Assembly (NCBI GenBank): GCA_945965245.1
Contig: CAMFNC010000040.1
Location: forward strand, 1-8,281
Length of the DNA: 8,281 bases
From: an uncultured Porphyromonas sp.
Lineage (GTDB): Bacteria; Bacteroidota; Bacteroidia; Bacteroidales; Porphyromonadaceae
Reading direction: 5' to 3'
Position 1 is the stretch's first letter. Each line of letters starts with the position of its first letter. Both the position numbers and the translations under genes were made by a program. This document shows, one piece after another, positions 1-5,875 of this stretch. The notes under the pieces were generated by a model, which was given only the letters and a program-made list of their open reading frames with translations, did no database searches and was not told where the DNA came from.

Positions 1-641
1 TTTATGCCGTGGGCAAAGAGGTTATCAGCTTGCCGGAAAATCTGAAGAAAATCATTGAGGCCAATCCCGGTAACGGAAACATCATCAGTTGGCTCAAAAC
101 GGCACTTATCGGAAAACCCAAGCAGGAAATCAAGCCGCAGGAAAAGACTGCCACCCGAATCGAAAGAAACGAAAAGACCGTTCCGGATACCAAGAAAACG
201 TATGTGCTTACAGAGGTAGATGGTGTGCCCAATTACCGAGTGGCAGATTGTTGTCACCCTATACCCGGCGATGATGCCATGGGATATGTAACTGCCGATG
301 GTGCAGTGGAAGTGCATAAGCGTAGTTGTCCTGTGGCCATGCGGCTGAAAAGCAGTCAGGGCGAAAAACTTATTTCTACCCGATGGGGTGAACATGCCAA
401 TACGCTGTTCGGTGTCACGTTGATGATGCGTGGTATAGATTCGCTGGGTGTGCTCAATGCCATTACACAGTCATTGCTCGAAGATTTCAATGTAAATATC
501 AATGAGTTGAATATGAAAGTCAATGACGGCATCTTCGAAGGTTTTATCAAAATCATGGTTAAAAGTGCCGGCGATGTGATGCGTATTTCGCAGTTGCTCC
601 AGCACAATAGTTCTATTTTATCTATCACACGTATTTCATGA
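1..641 (+). CDS. rel: Bifunctional (p)ppGpp synthetase/hydrolase, C-terminal part (RelA/SpoT homologue)
   Basis: The gene is cut by the left window edge; the reading frame enters with codon 3-5 and ends at TGA 639-641. What is visible is the regulatory C-terminal half only. After a helical, charged linker comes the conserved-cysteine (zinc-finger-like) segment with VADCCHPIPGD (Cys codons 249-254) and HKRSCP, followed by an ACT domain from about base 400 with GVLNAITQSLLEDFNVNINELN. Family knowledge: these domains contact the ribosome and control the balance between (p)ppGpp synthesis and hydrolysis during the stringent response; the catalytic HD and synthetase domains and most or all of the TGS domain lie upstream of the window. 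Bacteroidetes usually carry one long Rel protein of this kind, so bifunctionality is inferred, not seen. The stop codon overlaps the bioD start (ATGA), which suggests translational coupling. Confidence 0.95.
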   Translation, partial: YAVGKEVISLPENLKKIIEANPGNGNIISWLKTALIGKPKQEIKPQEKTATRIERNEKTVPDTKKTYVLTEVDGVPNYRVADCCHPIPGDDAMGYVTADGAVEVHKRSCPVAMRLKSSQGEKLISTRWGEHANTLFGVTLMMRGIDSLGVLNAITQSLLEDFNVNINELNMKVNDGIFEGFIKIMVKSAGDVMRISQLLQHNSSILSITRIS

Positions 642-1282
642 GCAAAGTATTATTCATCACCGGTATCGATACCAATATCGGTAAGACATATGCCACTGCG
701 TTTTTGGCACGCAGAGCCATGGATGCCGGGCAAAAGGTTATTACTCAAAAGATGATTCAAACGGGATGCCAAGAGCGTTCCGAAGACATAGAGAAGCATC
801 GTGAATTACTGGGGCAGCCTTATCTGCCCGAAGACGAAGCACGGCTCACGGCTCCCATAATCTATTCCTATCCTTGTTCTCCTCATATGGCCGCACAACT
901 CGATGGTGCCGAAGTGGATGTGACGATTATTGACCATGCCACCGAACAATTGTTGGAGCGCGGATATGACCGCGTCTTCCTGGAGGGAGCGGGAGGCTTG
1001 ATGGTGCCGATTAAAGGGCATTACTTGGCAGCCGACTTCATCCAAGAACGCAATTACCCTATAGCTTTGGTTTCCAATGGCAAGTTGGGCAGTATCAATC
1101 ATACCATTTTGAGTCTGGAAGTTTGTCGTAATCGTGGTATTCAAGTGGAATGCGTGGTATATAATCTCTATCCGAATATCGATGCCATGATTGCGGAAAA
1201 TACTTTGCAGTATTTGCGTGGCTATTTGGCGGAATATCATCCGAGCACAGAGTTCATTATAATGAATGAATGGTATGAATAA
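638..1282 (+). CDS. bioD: ATP-dependent dethiobiotin synthetase BioD
   Basis: BioD is a cytoplasmic enzyme that closes the ureido ring of 7,8-diaminopelargonic acid with CO2 and ATP to make dethiobiotin, the penultimate step of biotin synthesis. The 214-residue product has the family's usual length. The P-loop is GIDTNIGKT (residues 9-17), a variant of the typical GTDTxxGKT; Lys38 in QKMIQTG fits the substrate-binding lysine, and LEGAGGLMVP (115-124) is the conserved acidic loop with Glu116 matching the magnesium-binding glutamate. The start is set by the 4-base ATGA overlap with rel, and no other in-frame start would keep the P-loop at the expected position. No other biotin synthesis gene (bioA, bioB, bioF) adjoins it here; the biotin ligase birA lies about 4.6 kb downstream in a separate unit. 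Expression is probably by read-through from rel. Confidence 0.95.
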   Translation: MSKVLFITGIDTNIGKTYATAFLARRAMDAGQKVITQKMIQTGCQERSEDIEKHRELLGQPYLPEDEARLTAPIIYSYPCSPHMAAQLDGAEVDVTIIDHATEQLLERGYDRVFLEGAGGLMVPIKGHYLAADFIQERNYPIALVSNGKLGSINHTILSLEVCRNRGIQVECVVYNLYPNIDAMIAENTLQYLRGYLAEYHPSTEFIIMNEWYE

Positions 1283-2267
1283 AAAGAATTATATTCTCTT
1301 TGCCGCTTTATGTTTATTATTTTTAACATCCGGCATTGCCTGCCGCAATAAACCCGGCACAACGAACGCATCTGCCCAAGATACCACATACACGTTTGCT
1401 ATGAATTTCAGACAACTGACTCCCGAAGAAAAATACGTAATCGAAAACAAAGGAACCGAATATCCTGGCACAGGCACATTGCTCCACGAACATCGTGCTG
1501 GCATTTATCATTGTAAGCGGTGCAATGCTCCGCTATATCGCTCCGAAGATAAATTCGACAGCCACTGTGGATGGCCGGCTTTCGATGATGAAATCCAAGG
1601 AGCGGTAATCCGCATTCCCGATGCGGATGGCCAACGCACAGAAATTCAATGCGCCCGTTGCCATGCACATCTGGGGCTTGTATTCGAGGGCGAAGGCTTT
1701 ACATCCAAGAATACTCGCCATTGTGTTAATTCCATATCCATGGTATTTGTGCCATTGGATGTCAAATCATCAAAACCTAAAACAATGAAAGCTTATTTTT
1801 CTTGCGGCTGCTTCTGGGGCGCCGAATTCTATTTCAATAGAGCCACGGGTGTCTTGAGCACCACCGTGGGCTATATGGGCGGACATACCGATAACCCCAC
1901 GTACGAAGAGGTATGCAGCCACACCACCGGTCATCTGGAAACTACAGAAATCGAATATGACCCTCAAAAAACCACCTACGAATCGTTGGTGCGTCTTTTC
2001 TTTGAGATACATGACTTTACGCAAAAGGATGGTCAAGGTCCCGACATCGGCGAGCAATATCTATCTGCCATTTTTGTTCAGAGCGATGAAGAGCGTGCAG
2101 TGGTGGAAAAAGTAATTGCCGAATTAAAGCAGATGAATTACGATGTGGCCACCACCATCCGAACCGATAAGAAGTTCTGGCCGGCAGAGGCGCATCATCA
2201 AGACTATTATGACCGCAACGGTCATCGTCCGTACTGCCACGCACGCAGACAAATTTTCGGCAAGTAG
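1266..2267 (+). CDS. msrBA: Exported fused peptide-methionine (R)-S-oxide / (S)-S-oxide reductase (MsrB-MsrA)
   Basis: The protein repairs oxidised methionine. It has two catalytic domains in the order MsrB then MsrA, opposite to the common MsrA-MsrB fusions. Numbering from base 1266: a hydrophobic leader (residues 8-25) ends in SGIAC with Cys26 as a probable lipid-anchored cysteine; Gly at -3 makes the lipobox imperfect. MsrB (about 48-163) has two zinc-binding pairs, CKRC (83-86) and CARC (129-132), a likely resolving Cys101 in SHCGWPAF, and the catalytic Cys153 in RHCVNS. MsrA (about 174-333) has the catalytic Cys182 in GCFWGAE, then GYMGG, TGHLE, GPDIGEQY and a candidate resolving cysteine near the end (RPYC). 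It reduces both diastereomers of methionine sulfoxide. The start overlaps bioD by 17 bases; ATG 1275 (MNKKNYILF) is an equally good or better start. An extracytoplasmic location is inferred from the signal. Confidence 0.93.
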   Translation: MNGMNKKNYILFAALCLLFLTSGIACRNKPGTTNASAQDTTYTFAMNFRQLTPEEKYVIENKGTEYPGTGTLLHEHRAGIYHCKRCNAPLYRSEDKFDSHCGWPAFDDEIQGAVIRIPDADGQRTEIQCARCHAHLGLVFEGEGFTSKNTRHCVNSISMVFVPLDVKSSKPKTMKAYFSCGCFWGAEFYFNRATGVLSTTVGYMGGHTDNPTYEEVCSHTTGHLETTEIEYDPQKTTYESLVRLFFEIHDFTQKDGQGPDIGEQYLSAIFVQSDEERAVVEKVIAELKQMNYDVATTIRTDKKFWPAEAHHQDYYDRNGHRPYCHARRQIFGK

Positions 2268-2294
2268 TTCCGATACCCCTCCCTTAAAAACAAG

Positions 2295-3002
2295 ATGTCG
2301 CTAACGATAAAAGAACTGAGCAAAGCCGATCGCCCGCGCGAAAAACTCCTTTATCGTGGCGCACGTGCTCTCACGGATGCCGAACTGATAGCCATACTTA
2401 TCGGTTCGGGTTCGCATGATATGTCTGCCTTAGAGCTGGCACAGTCCATACTCAAAGGGTTTGACCACAAGCTGGAGTCGCTGCTTCGCCATGCCTCCGT
2501 TGATGAACTTTGTCGTCACAAAGGCATGGGACTCGCCAAGGCTGTTACGTTGATGGCGGCTTTGGAATTGGGTAGAAGATTACCGGTGCATCAATCTCAC
2601 ACTCAGGAGCGACCATCCATTACCTCCAGTTCCGATGCTCATATCTATATGCGCTCCAAATTTCCTATGGGAAATATTTGCGAAGAAGTGTGGATGCTTC
2701 TTTTGGATAGACGCAAACATCCTATCAATATGTATTGTGTGAGTCGAGGCGGGCAGCGCCGAACCATCGTGGATGTGCGCGAGGTGTTTAGGCAGGCTCT
2801 GCAAACTGCTGCTGATACCATTATCCTGGCTCACAACCATCCATCCGGCGATGTGGTGCCCAGTCCTGAAGATGTGCAACTAACCCGTCAGATAGCCCAT
2901 GCCGGCAAAATCATGAATATAGCCTTGATAGACCATCTGATTATCGGTACCGGAACGGCTTATTTCAGTTTTGCCGATGCCGGTCAAATGCCACAATTAT
3001 AG
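2295..3002 (+). CDS. radC: RadC-family JAB/MPN-domain protein (UPF0758)
   Basis: The 235-residue product has the standard two-part layout of this family: an N-terminal helical region with the RPREKLLYRGARALTDAELIA signature and a helix-hairpin-helix-like segment (KGMGLAKAVTL, about 76-87), then a JAMM metal-binding domain. His180, His182, Ser190 and Asp193 form the HxHx7SxxD motif in HNHPSGD, and Glu131 is the likely partner glutamate. The name RadC comes from an old link to DNA repair, but the biochemical role of the family is not settled, and JAMM proteins are often metallopeptidases or related hydrolases. The metal ligands are complete, so an active domain is plausible. It starts 27 bases after msrBA behind an A-rich leader (AAAAACAAG), typical of Bacteroidetes starts, and probably shares the upstream transcript. 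Confidence 0.93.
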   Translation: MSLTIKELSKADRPREKLLYRGARALTDAELIAILIGSGSHDMSALELAQSILKGFDHKLESLLRHASVDELCRHKGMGLAKAVTLMAALELGRRLPVHQSHTQERPSITSSSDAHIYMRSKFPMGNICEEVWMLLLDRRKHPINMYCVSRGGQRRTIVDVREVFRQALQTAADTIILAHNHPSGDVVPSPEDVQLTRQIAHAGKIMNIALIDHLIIGTGTAYFSFADAGQMPQL

Positions 3003-3041
3003 AATCAATATCATAAATAATAACCTTAAAAGTTAAATGAA

Positions 3042-4268
3042 ATGAAACAATTGAAGACATTATTGCTTGCTCTGGTGGCCATGTTTGCAGTGGCGCCGGC
3101 ATGGGCCTGTACCACCGCTGTAATCAGTGGCAAATTTACTGCCAGTGGACGTCCGATGATTTGGAAAGTGCGTGACACCGAAGCGTATGAAAACGTGATG
3201 AAAAGTTACCAAGGCGACCGTTGGAGCTATGTGGGGCTGATCAATACCTCCGATGCAAAAGGCGAACAGATTTGGGGTGGATGGAATGCCGTGGGCTTTG
3301 CCATTATGAACAGTGCCTCGTTCAACGTAAACGAAGGCTATACCGGCAAGTTTATCGACCGCGAAGGTTATTTCATGCAGGAAGCCTTGCGTGAGTGTCG
3401 CACACTTAAAGATTTTGAGGAATTTCTGAACAAGCGTCCGCGTCCGATGGGCGTGGCAGCTCATTTTGGCGTAATCGATGCCGAGGGGGGAGCCGCCTTC
3501 TATGAAGTGAATAATGAAACATGGACGAAGTTCGATGCCAATAACTCCGAACAGGCTCCGCGCGGTTATGTGCTCCGCACCAACTATTCATTTACCGGCA
3601 CTCCCGGCAAGGGGTTGGGCTTTGTGCGTTTCCAAAATGCCGCGGATATTTTTAACAAAGTACCCGTGGGCAGCCTCACTCCGGCCATGGTGATGCAGCA
3701 ATTTTCGCGTTGCACCTATCATTCTGTCCTGAAGGTGGATTACCGCAAGGATTATTCTCGTTTACCCGAACAGGGAGCCATGATTTCCACCGATGATTTG
3801 ATTTGTCGCTACGGCACTTCCAGCGCAATAGCTGTGGAAGGCATCAATGCCGCCAAGGGTGAAAAGCCCGAGCAAACCACCGGATGGGTGCAGGTGGGGT
3901 TGCCCTACGCCTCCATGACCATGCCCATGTGGTGCGATGTGCCTCTACCTCGCGGTTTGGTGGCAACCAACCCCGGCGAAGAAGCTCTCTTGGCACGCAA
4001 AGCCATGGAACTGAAAAAAGTGCTCTATCCCATGTGGAAGCAAAGCGATGGCTATCACTATATAGCCATAGACAAAATGTTTAATCAGGCCGGAACAGGA
4101 CTGACCCAGCGTATCGAAAAGGAAGAGGATGTAATCTTCCGAATGACCGAAGAAGCCCGTCAATATTGGGGCAAAAGCAAAGGTTGGGGCAAGAAAAAAG
4201 AATATATGCCCGCAGAATTGGTGCGCAGCATCAACGAGCGAGCCGAAAAATTCTATGAAGCTCTGTAG
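3042..4268 (+). CDS. Secreted Ntn-hydrolase-type cysteine amidohydrolase (choloylglycine hydrolase / C45 / C69-like)
   Basis: The 408-residue product has a clear signal peptide (MKQLK, hydrophobic core 6-16, APAWA) whose cleavage before Cys23 would expose that cysteine as the N-terminal nucleophile required by Ntn hydrolases. The mature start CTTAVISGKFTASGRP, followed by Lys42 and Asp45, lines up with the Cys-Arg-Asp arrangement of bile-salt hydrolases and penicillin V acylases, with Lys in the Arg position. WGGWNAVGFAIMN (78-90) matches the conserved Asn-containing strand and LRTNYSF (178-184) the second conserved Asn; Arg197 could be the late catalytic arginine. Family members hydrolyse linear amide bonds (conjugated bile acids, penicillin V, N-acyl amino acids, small peptides). 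The substrate here cannot be read from sequence, and dipeptidase-like C69 activity is also possible. It lies 39 bases after radC and ends just before a strong terminator. Location is inferred to be periplasmic or secreted. Confidence 0.82.
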   Translation: MKQLKTLLLALVAMFAVAPAWACTTAVISGKFTASGRPMIWKVRDTEAYENVMKSYQGDRWSYVGLINTSDAKGEQIWGGWNAVGFAIMNSASFNVNEGYTGKFIDREGYFMQEALRECRTLKDFEEFLNKRPRPMGVAAHFGVIDAEGGAAFYEVNNETWTKFDANNSEQAPRGYVLRTNYSFTGTPGKGLGFVRFQNAADIFNKVPVGSLTPAMVMQQFSRCTYHSVLKVDYRKDYSRLPEQGAMISTDDLICRYGTSSAIAVEGINAAKGEKPEQTTGWVQVGLPYASMTMPMWCDVPLPRGLVATNPGEEALLARKAMELKKVLYPMWKQSDGYHYIAIDKMFNQAGTGLTQRIEKEEDVIFRMTEEARQYWGKSKGWGKKKEYMPAELVRSINERAEKFYEAL

Positions 4269-4292
4269 CAGACGCAAACCCGATTTCATTCC

Positions 4293-4335
4293 AATAAAAG
4301 CGAGATGCCAAGTACGTTGGCACCTCGCTTTTATT
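4293..4335 (+). terminator. Strong symmetric intrinsic terminator after the amidohydrolase gene
   Basis: An inverted repeat pairs AATAAAAGCGAG (4293-4304) with CTCGCTTTTATT (4324-4335). The stem continues after one A/C mismatch with TGCCAA/TTGGCA (4306-4311 with 4317-4322) around a GTACG loop. The A-rich left arm and T-rich right arm mean it could end transcription on both strands, so it would also stop minus-strand transcripts from the gap on its right. Confidence 0.9.
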
Positions 4336-4366
4336 TTCACCGGAATTTGTCCTATGCATACAAGTG

Positions 4367-4452
4367 TAAGCCCATTATTCCTCTCCGGGGAGGGTGGCAC
4401 ATGAAGATCCGAAGGGTGGACGGAGGTGGTATGCGCTGTAAGCATGGGCTTA
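4367..4452. repeat. Short intergenic element bounded by a 9-base inverted repeat
   Basis: TAAGCCCAT (4367-4375) and ATGGGCTTA (4444-4452) are perfect inverted copies; with a 2-base bulge the pairing continues through AGTG (4363-4366) and CACT (4455-4458). The interior is GC-rich and purine-biased, with direct repeats of GGGTGG (CCGGGGAGGGTGG, then GAAGGGTGGACGGAGGTGG), and it opens with a small hairpin CCTCTCCGGGGAGG (4380-4393). The pattern (pyrimidine-rich/purine-rich hairpin followed by GGGTGG-type units) resembles the small interspersed intergenic repeats common in Bacteroidetes genomes. Only one copy is in the window, so a dispersed nature is inferred. Confidence 0.5.
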
Positions 4453-4467
4453 TTCACTAACCAGATA

Positions 4468-4587
4468 TCACCTCACCCGACTGCTTTCTTGGGTCAAGTT
4501 TAGTTCCAGCCGTCGCTCCTTAACCCCTGTTGCAATTTGTTGTGCCACATTGTAGGGTGTGTTGTTAAGTGATATTATATCATTTAT
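4468..4587 (-). pseudogene. Decayed N-terminal fragment of an XRE-family helix-turn-helix regulator
   Basis: Reading the minus strand from 4587 down to the stop at 4470-4468 gives an open frame containing NDIISLNNTPYNVAQQIA and then VKERRLELNLTQES. This is the start of an XRE/Cro-type helix-turn-helix domain: the KERRLELxLTQE helix normally leads into an LAxRSGVSLxTLxRFE-type recognition helix. Here the frame breaks right after LTQES and stops four codons later, so the recognition helix and the rest of the protein are missing. The expected start codon position (4587-4585) reads ATA rather than ATG, and no other in-frame ATG precedes it. Proteins with this kind of N-terminus in Bacteroidetes are often HipB-like antitoxins or small regulators, but no partner toxin gene is present, so that identity is conjecture. 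Loss of start, frame break and truncation together say pseudogene. Confidence 0.62.
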
Positions 4588-4751
4588 GATGCTGTTTGCT
4601 TATAATAAAAAATATTATTTCTATAAAGATGGCAATTAATTCCCTGTCAGATACTTGTGGGGCAGCATATTTTTTGTGCTCTTTTGATTTAAAATTTATG
4701 CATAAAATATGACCTATTTCGACAAGCGTTTTTCGCACCCCCAAAGACAAT
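4588..4751. other. AT-rich spacer without a recognisable gene
   Basis: This stretch between the regulator remnant and the rdgB terminator is markedly more AT-rich than the genes on either side. It holds poly-A/T runs and TTTTTCGCACCCCC near 4731-4743. The only open frame of any length across it (minus strand, about 68 codons) runs through the rdgB terminator and has no recognisable domain, so I do not call it. I see no tRNA, rRNA or convincing structured RNA here. Confidence 0.6.
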
Positions 4752-4801
4752 AAAAAAGAGAACAGCCCCCCAGATGCGAATGTCATCCGAGAGCTGCTCC
4801 C
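4752..4801 (-). terminator. Intrinsic terminator of rdgB
   Basis: On the minus strand, a 9-base stem with two G-U pairs (4801-4793 with 4766-4758, core GAGCAGC / GCTGTTC) encloses an inner GATG/CATC hairpin and is followed by TTTTTT (4757-4752). It begins 5 bases after the rdgB stop codon, as expected for its terminator. Confidence 0.75.
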
Positions 4802-4806
4802 AAAAG

Positions 4807-5412
4807 CTAAAAAGCGAACGGGTGTTCAGTCTTTTGGACTTTAAGATATTCCACCAGACGAGCCGTGGCGCGGGCACGGTGACTCAGACTGTTTTTTTGG
4901 CAGTCTGTCATTTGCGCATAGGTCATATCATAACCATCGGGCACAAACACGGGGTCATAACCAAATCCATTGCTTCCCAACTGTCGGGTAATGATACGGC
5001 CAGGCACATCGCCACGGAAAAGATGTTCGCCCGTGACATCTATCAGAGCTATCACAGTGCTGAAAGTGGCGATTCGCGGTTCGGGAACTTGGCTCAATTC
5101 GGTCAGCAATTTATTCATATTATCCACCGGACTGCACGCCGGGCCGGCATATCGTGCGCTATAAACCCCGGGAGCACCACCCAAGGCATCCACAGCCAGA
5201 CCGGTATCATCGGCAAAACAGAAATAGCCATAGCGGTCATGCACATAACGGGCTTTGATAAGCGCATTGCCCTCCAAGGTATCTGCGGTTTCGGGTATAT
5301 CGTCATGGCAATCGATATCCGACAGGCTGAACACCTCCACCACACCATCCAGTATCTGGCGTATCTCGGTGAGTTTGTGAGGATTGTTCGTGGCAAAAAC
5401 GAGTTTTTCCAT
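4807..5412 (-). CDS. rdgB: Non-canonical purine NTP pyrophosphatase (dITP/XTP pyrophosphatase, RdgB/HAM1 family)
   Basis: The enzyme hydrolyses dITP, ITP and XTP to monophosphates plus pyrophosphate, keeping deaminated purines out of DNA and RNA; it is cytoplasmic and dimeric in known cases. The 201-residue product has all family blocks: FATNNPHKLTEI (6-17) for phosphate binding, FADDTGLAVDALGGAPG (66-82) with the catalytic acidic pair Asp68-Asp69, VYSARYAG (83-90), NGFGYDPVF (148-156) for base recognition, and KNSLSHRA (173-180). I chose the ATG at 5412 because the conserved strand begins directly after it (MEKLVFATNN); an ATG 24 bases upstream (5436) would add an unconserved MYTLLTKI. It is the only intact minus-strand gene here, convergent with the amidohydrolase gene and divergent from the YjbR gene. 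Confidence 0.95.
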   Translation of the reverse strand: MEKLVFATNNPHKLTEIRQILDGVVEVFSLSDIDCHDDIPETADTLEGNALIKARYVHDRYGYFCFADDTGLAVDALGGAPGVYSARYAGPACSPVDNMNKLLTELSQVPEPRIATFSTVIALIDVTGEHLFRGDVPGRIITRQLGSNGFGYDPVFVPDGYDMTYAQMTDCQKNSLSHRARATARLVEYLKVQKTEHPFAF

Positions 5413-5420
5413 TATCTTTG
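5413..5420 (+). promoter_or_regulatory. Probable -7 promoter element for the MmcQ/YjbR gene
   Basis: TATCTTTG matches TAnnTTTG and lies about 55 bases before the forward gene's ATG. It directly abuts the rdgB start codon on the other strand, so the two divergent promoters overlap head to head. The -33 region would lie inside the rdgB 5' end; TTG at 5385-5387 is the nearest weak candidate and is a little too far away. Confidence 0.45.
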
Positions 5421-5456
5421 TTAATAAGGTGTACACATTAATTAATCTTCGCTCAC

Positions 5457-5464
5457 CAAAATTA
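5457..5464 (-). promoter_or_regulatory. Probable -7 promoter element for rdgB
   Basis: The minus strand reads TAATTTTG, a match to the Bacteroidetes -7 consensus TAnnTTTG. A transcript starting just downstream would have a leader of about 35-40 bases before the rdgB ATG at 5412. I found no clear TTTG -33 element at the usual distance, so the call is moderate. Confidence 0.45.
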
Positions 5465-5475
5465 CTATTTTACAG

Positions 5476-5829
5476 ATGAACTTAGAAGAATTGCACGATG
5501 CCTGCATGGCACTGCCGGGGGTTACGGAGGGTTTCCCTTTCGACGAAATGACCTTGGTAATGAGAGTGGGCGAACGAATGTTCGCACTGATAAACTTGGA
5601 GAACCACGATGCCATAATATCCTTGAAGTGCGACCCCGACCGTGCCATAGAGTTGAGAAGCCGATACGAAGGCATTGTGCCGGCCTATCACATGAACAAG
5701 AAACACTGGAACGGAGTGAACGCCGAAAGTGATGTGCCCGCCAGTCTGGTGCTGGAACTAATCAAACACAGCTATGATTTGGTGCTGGCCAAACTACCCA
5801 AGACCCAGCGAACGGTTCTCAATCTCTGA
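5476..5829 (+). CDS. MmcQ/YjbR family protein (CyaY-like fold)
   Basis: The 117-residue protein matches the small MmcQ/YjbR family in length and signature: MALPGVTEGFPFDEMTLVMRVGERMFAL near the N-terminus (11-38 in blocks), SLKCDPDRAIELR (49-61), and the hallmark YHMNKKHWNG (71-80), followed by LIKHSYDLVLAKLP. Family members have a frataxin-like alpha/beta fold; DNA binding has been proposed, but no cellular role is firmly established. The start at 5476 lies 63 bases from the divergent rdgB start and puts the conserved LPGVTE block at its usual distance from the N-terminus. It is followed 46 bases later by birA, so the two may be co-transcribed, although the gap (with an AT dinucleotide run near 5841-5851) could hold a second promoter. 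Confidence 0.88.
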   Translation: MNLEELHDACMALPGVTEGFPFDEMTLVMRVGERMFALINLENHDAIISLKCDPDRAIELRSRYEGIVPAYHMNKKHWNGVNAESDVPASLVLELIKHSYDLVLAKLPKTQRTVLNL

Positions 5830-5875
5830 ATGACCGCATCATATATATATACACCGCTCACTATCTCTCCCAAAT

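Noticed and set aside
3042..3116. Lipoprotein reading of the amidohydrolase leader (Cys23 as a lipidated residue)
   Set aside because: Trp at -2 does not fit a lipobox, and the CTTAVISG context plus downstream Asp/Asn blocks explain Cys23 better as an Ntn nucleophile.
3945..4457. Minus-strand open frame of 170 codons
   Set aside because: It is antisense to the 3' end of the amidohydrolase gene and crosses the strong terminator at 4293-4335.
4580..4786. Minus-strand 68-codon open frame in the AT-rich spacer
   Set aside because: No recognisable domain, begins within the rdgB terminator, and ends inside the regulator remnant in a different frame.
4336..4800. tRNA, CRISPR array or structured small RNA in the gap
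   Set aside because: No cloverleaf, no regularly spaced repeats, and the only strong hairpins are the two terminators.
4774..5424. Long forward open frame (216 codons) across the rdgB region
   Set aside because: It is antisense to rdgB, whose product has every conserved motif of its family; the forward translation matches nothing recognisable and runs over the rdgB terminator.
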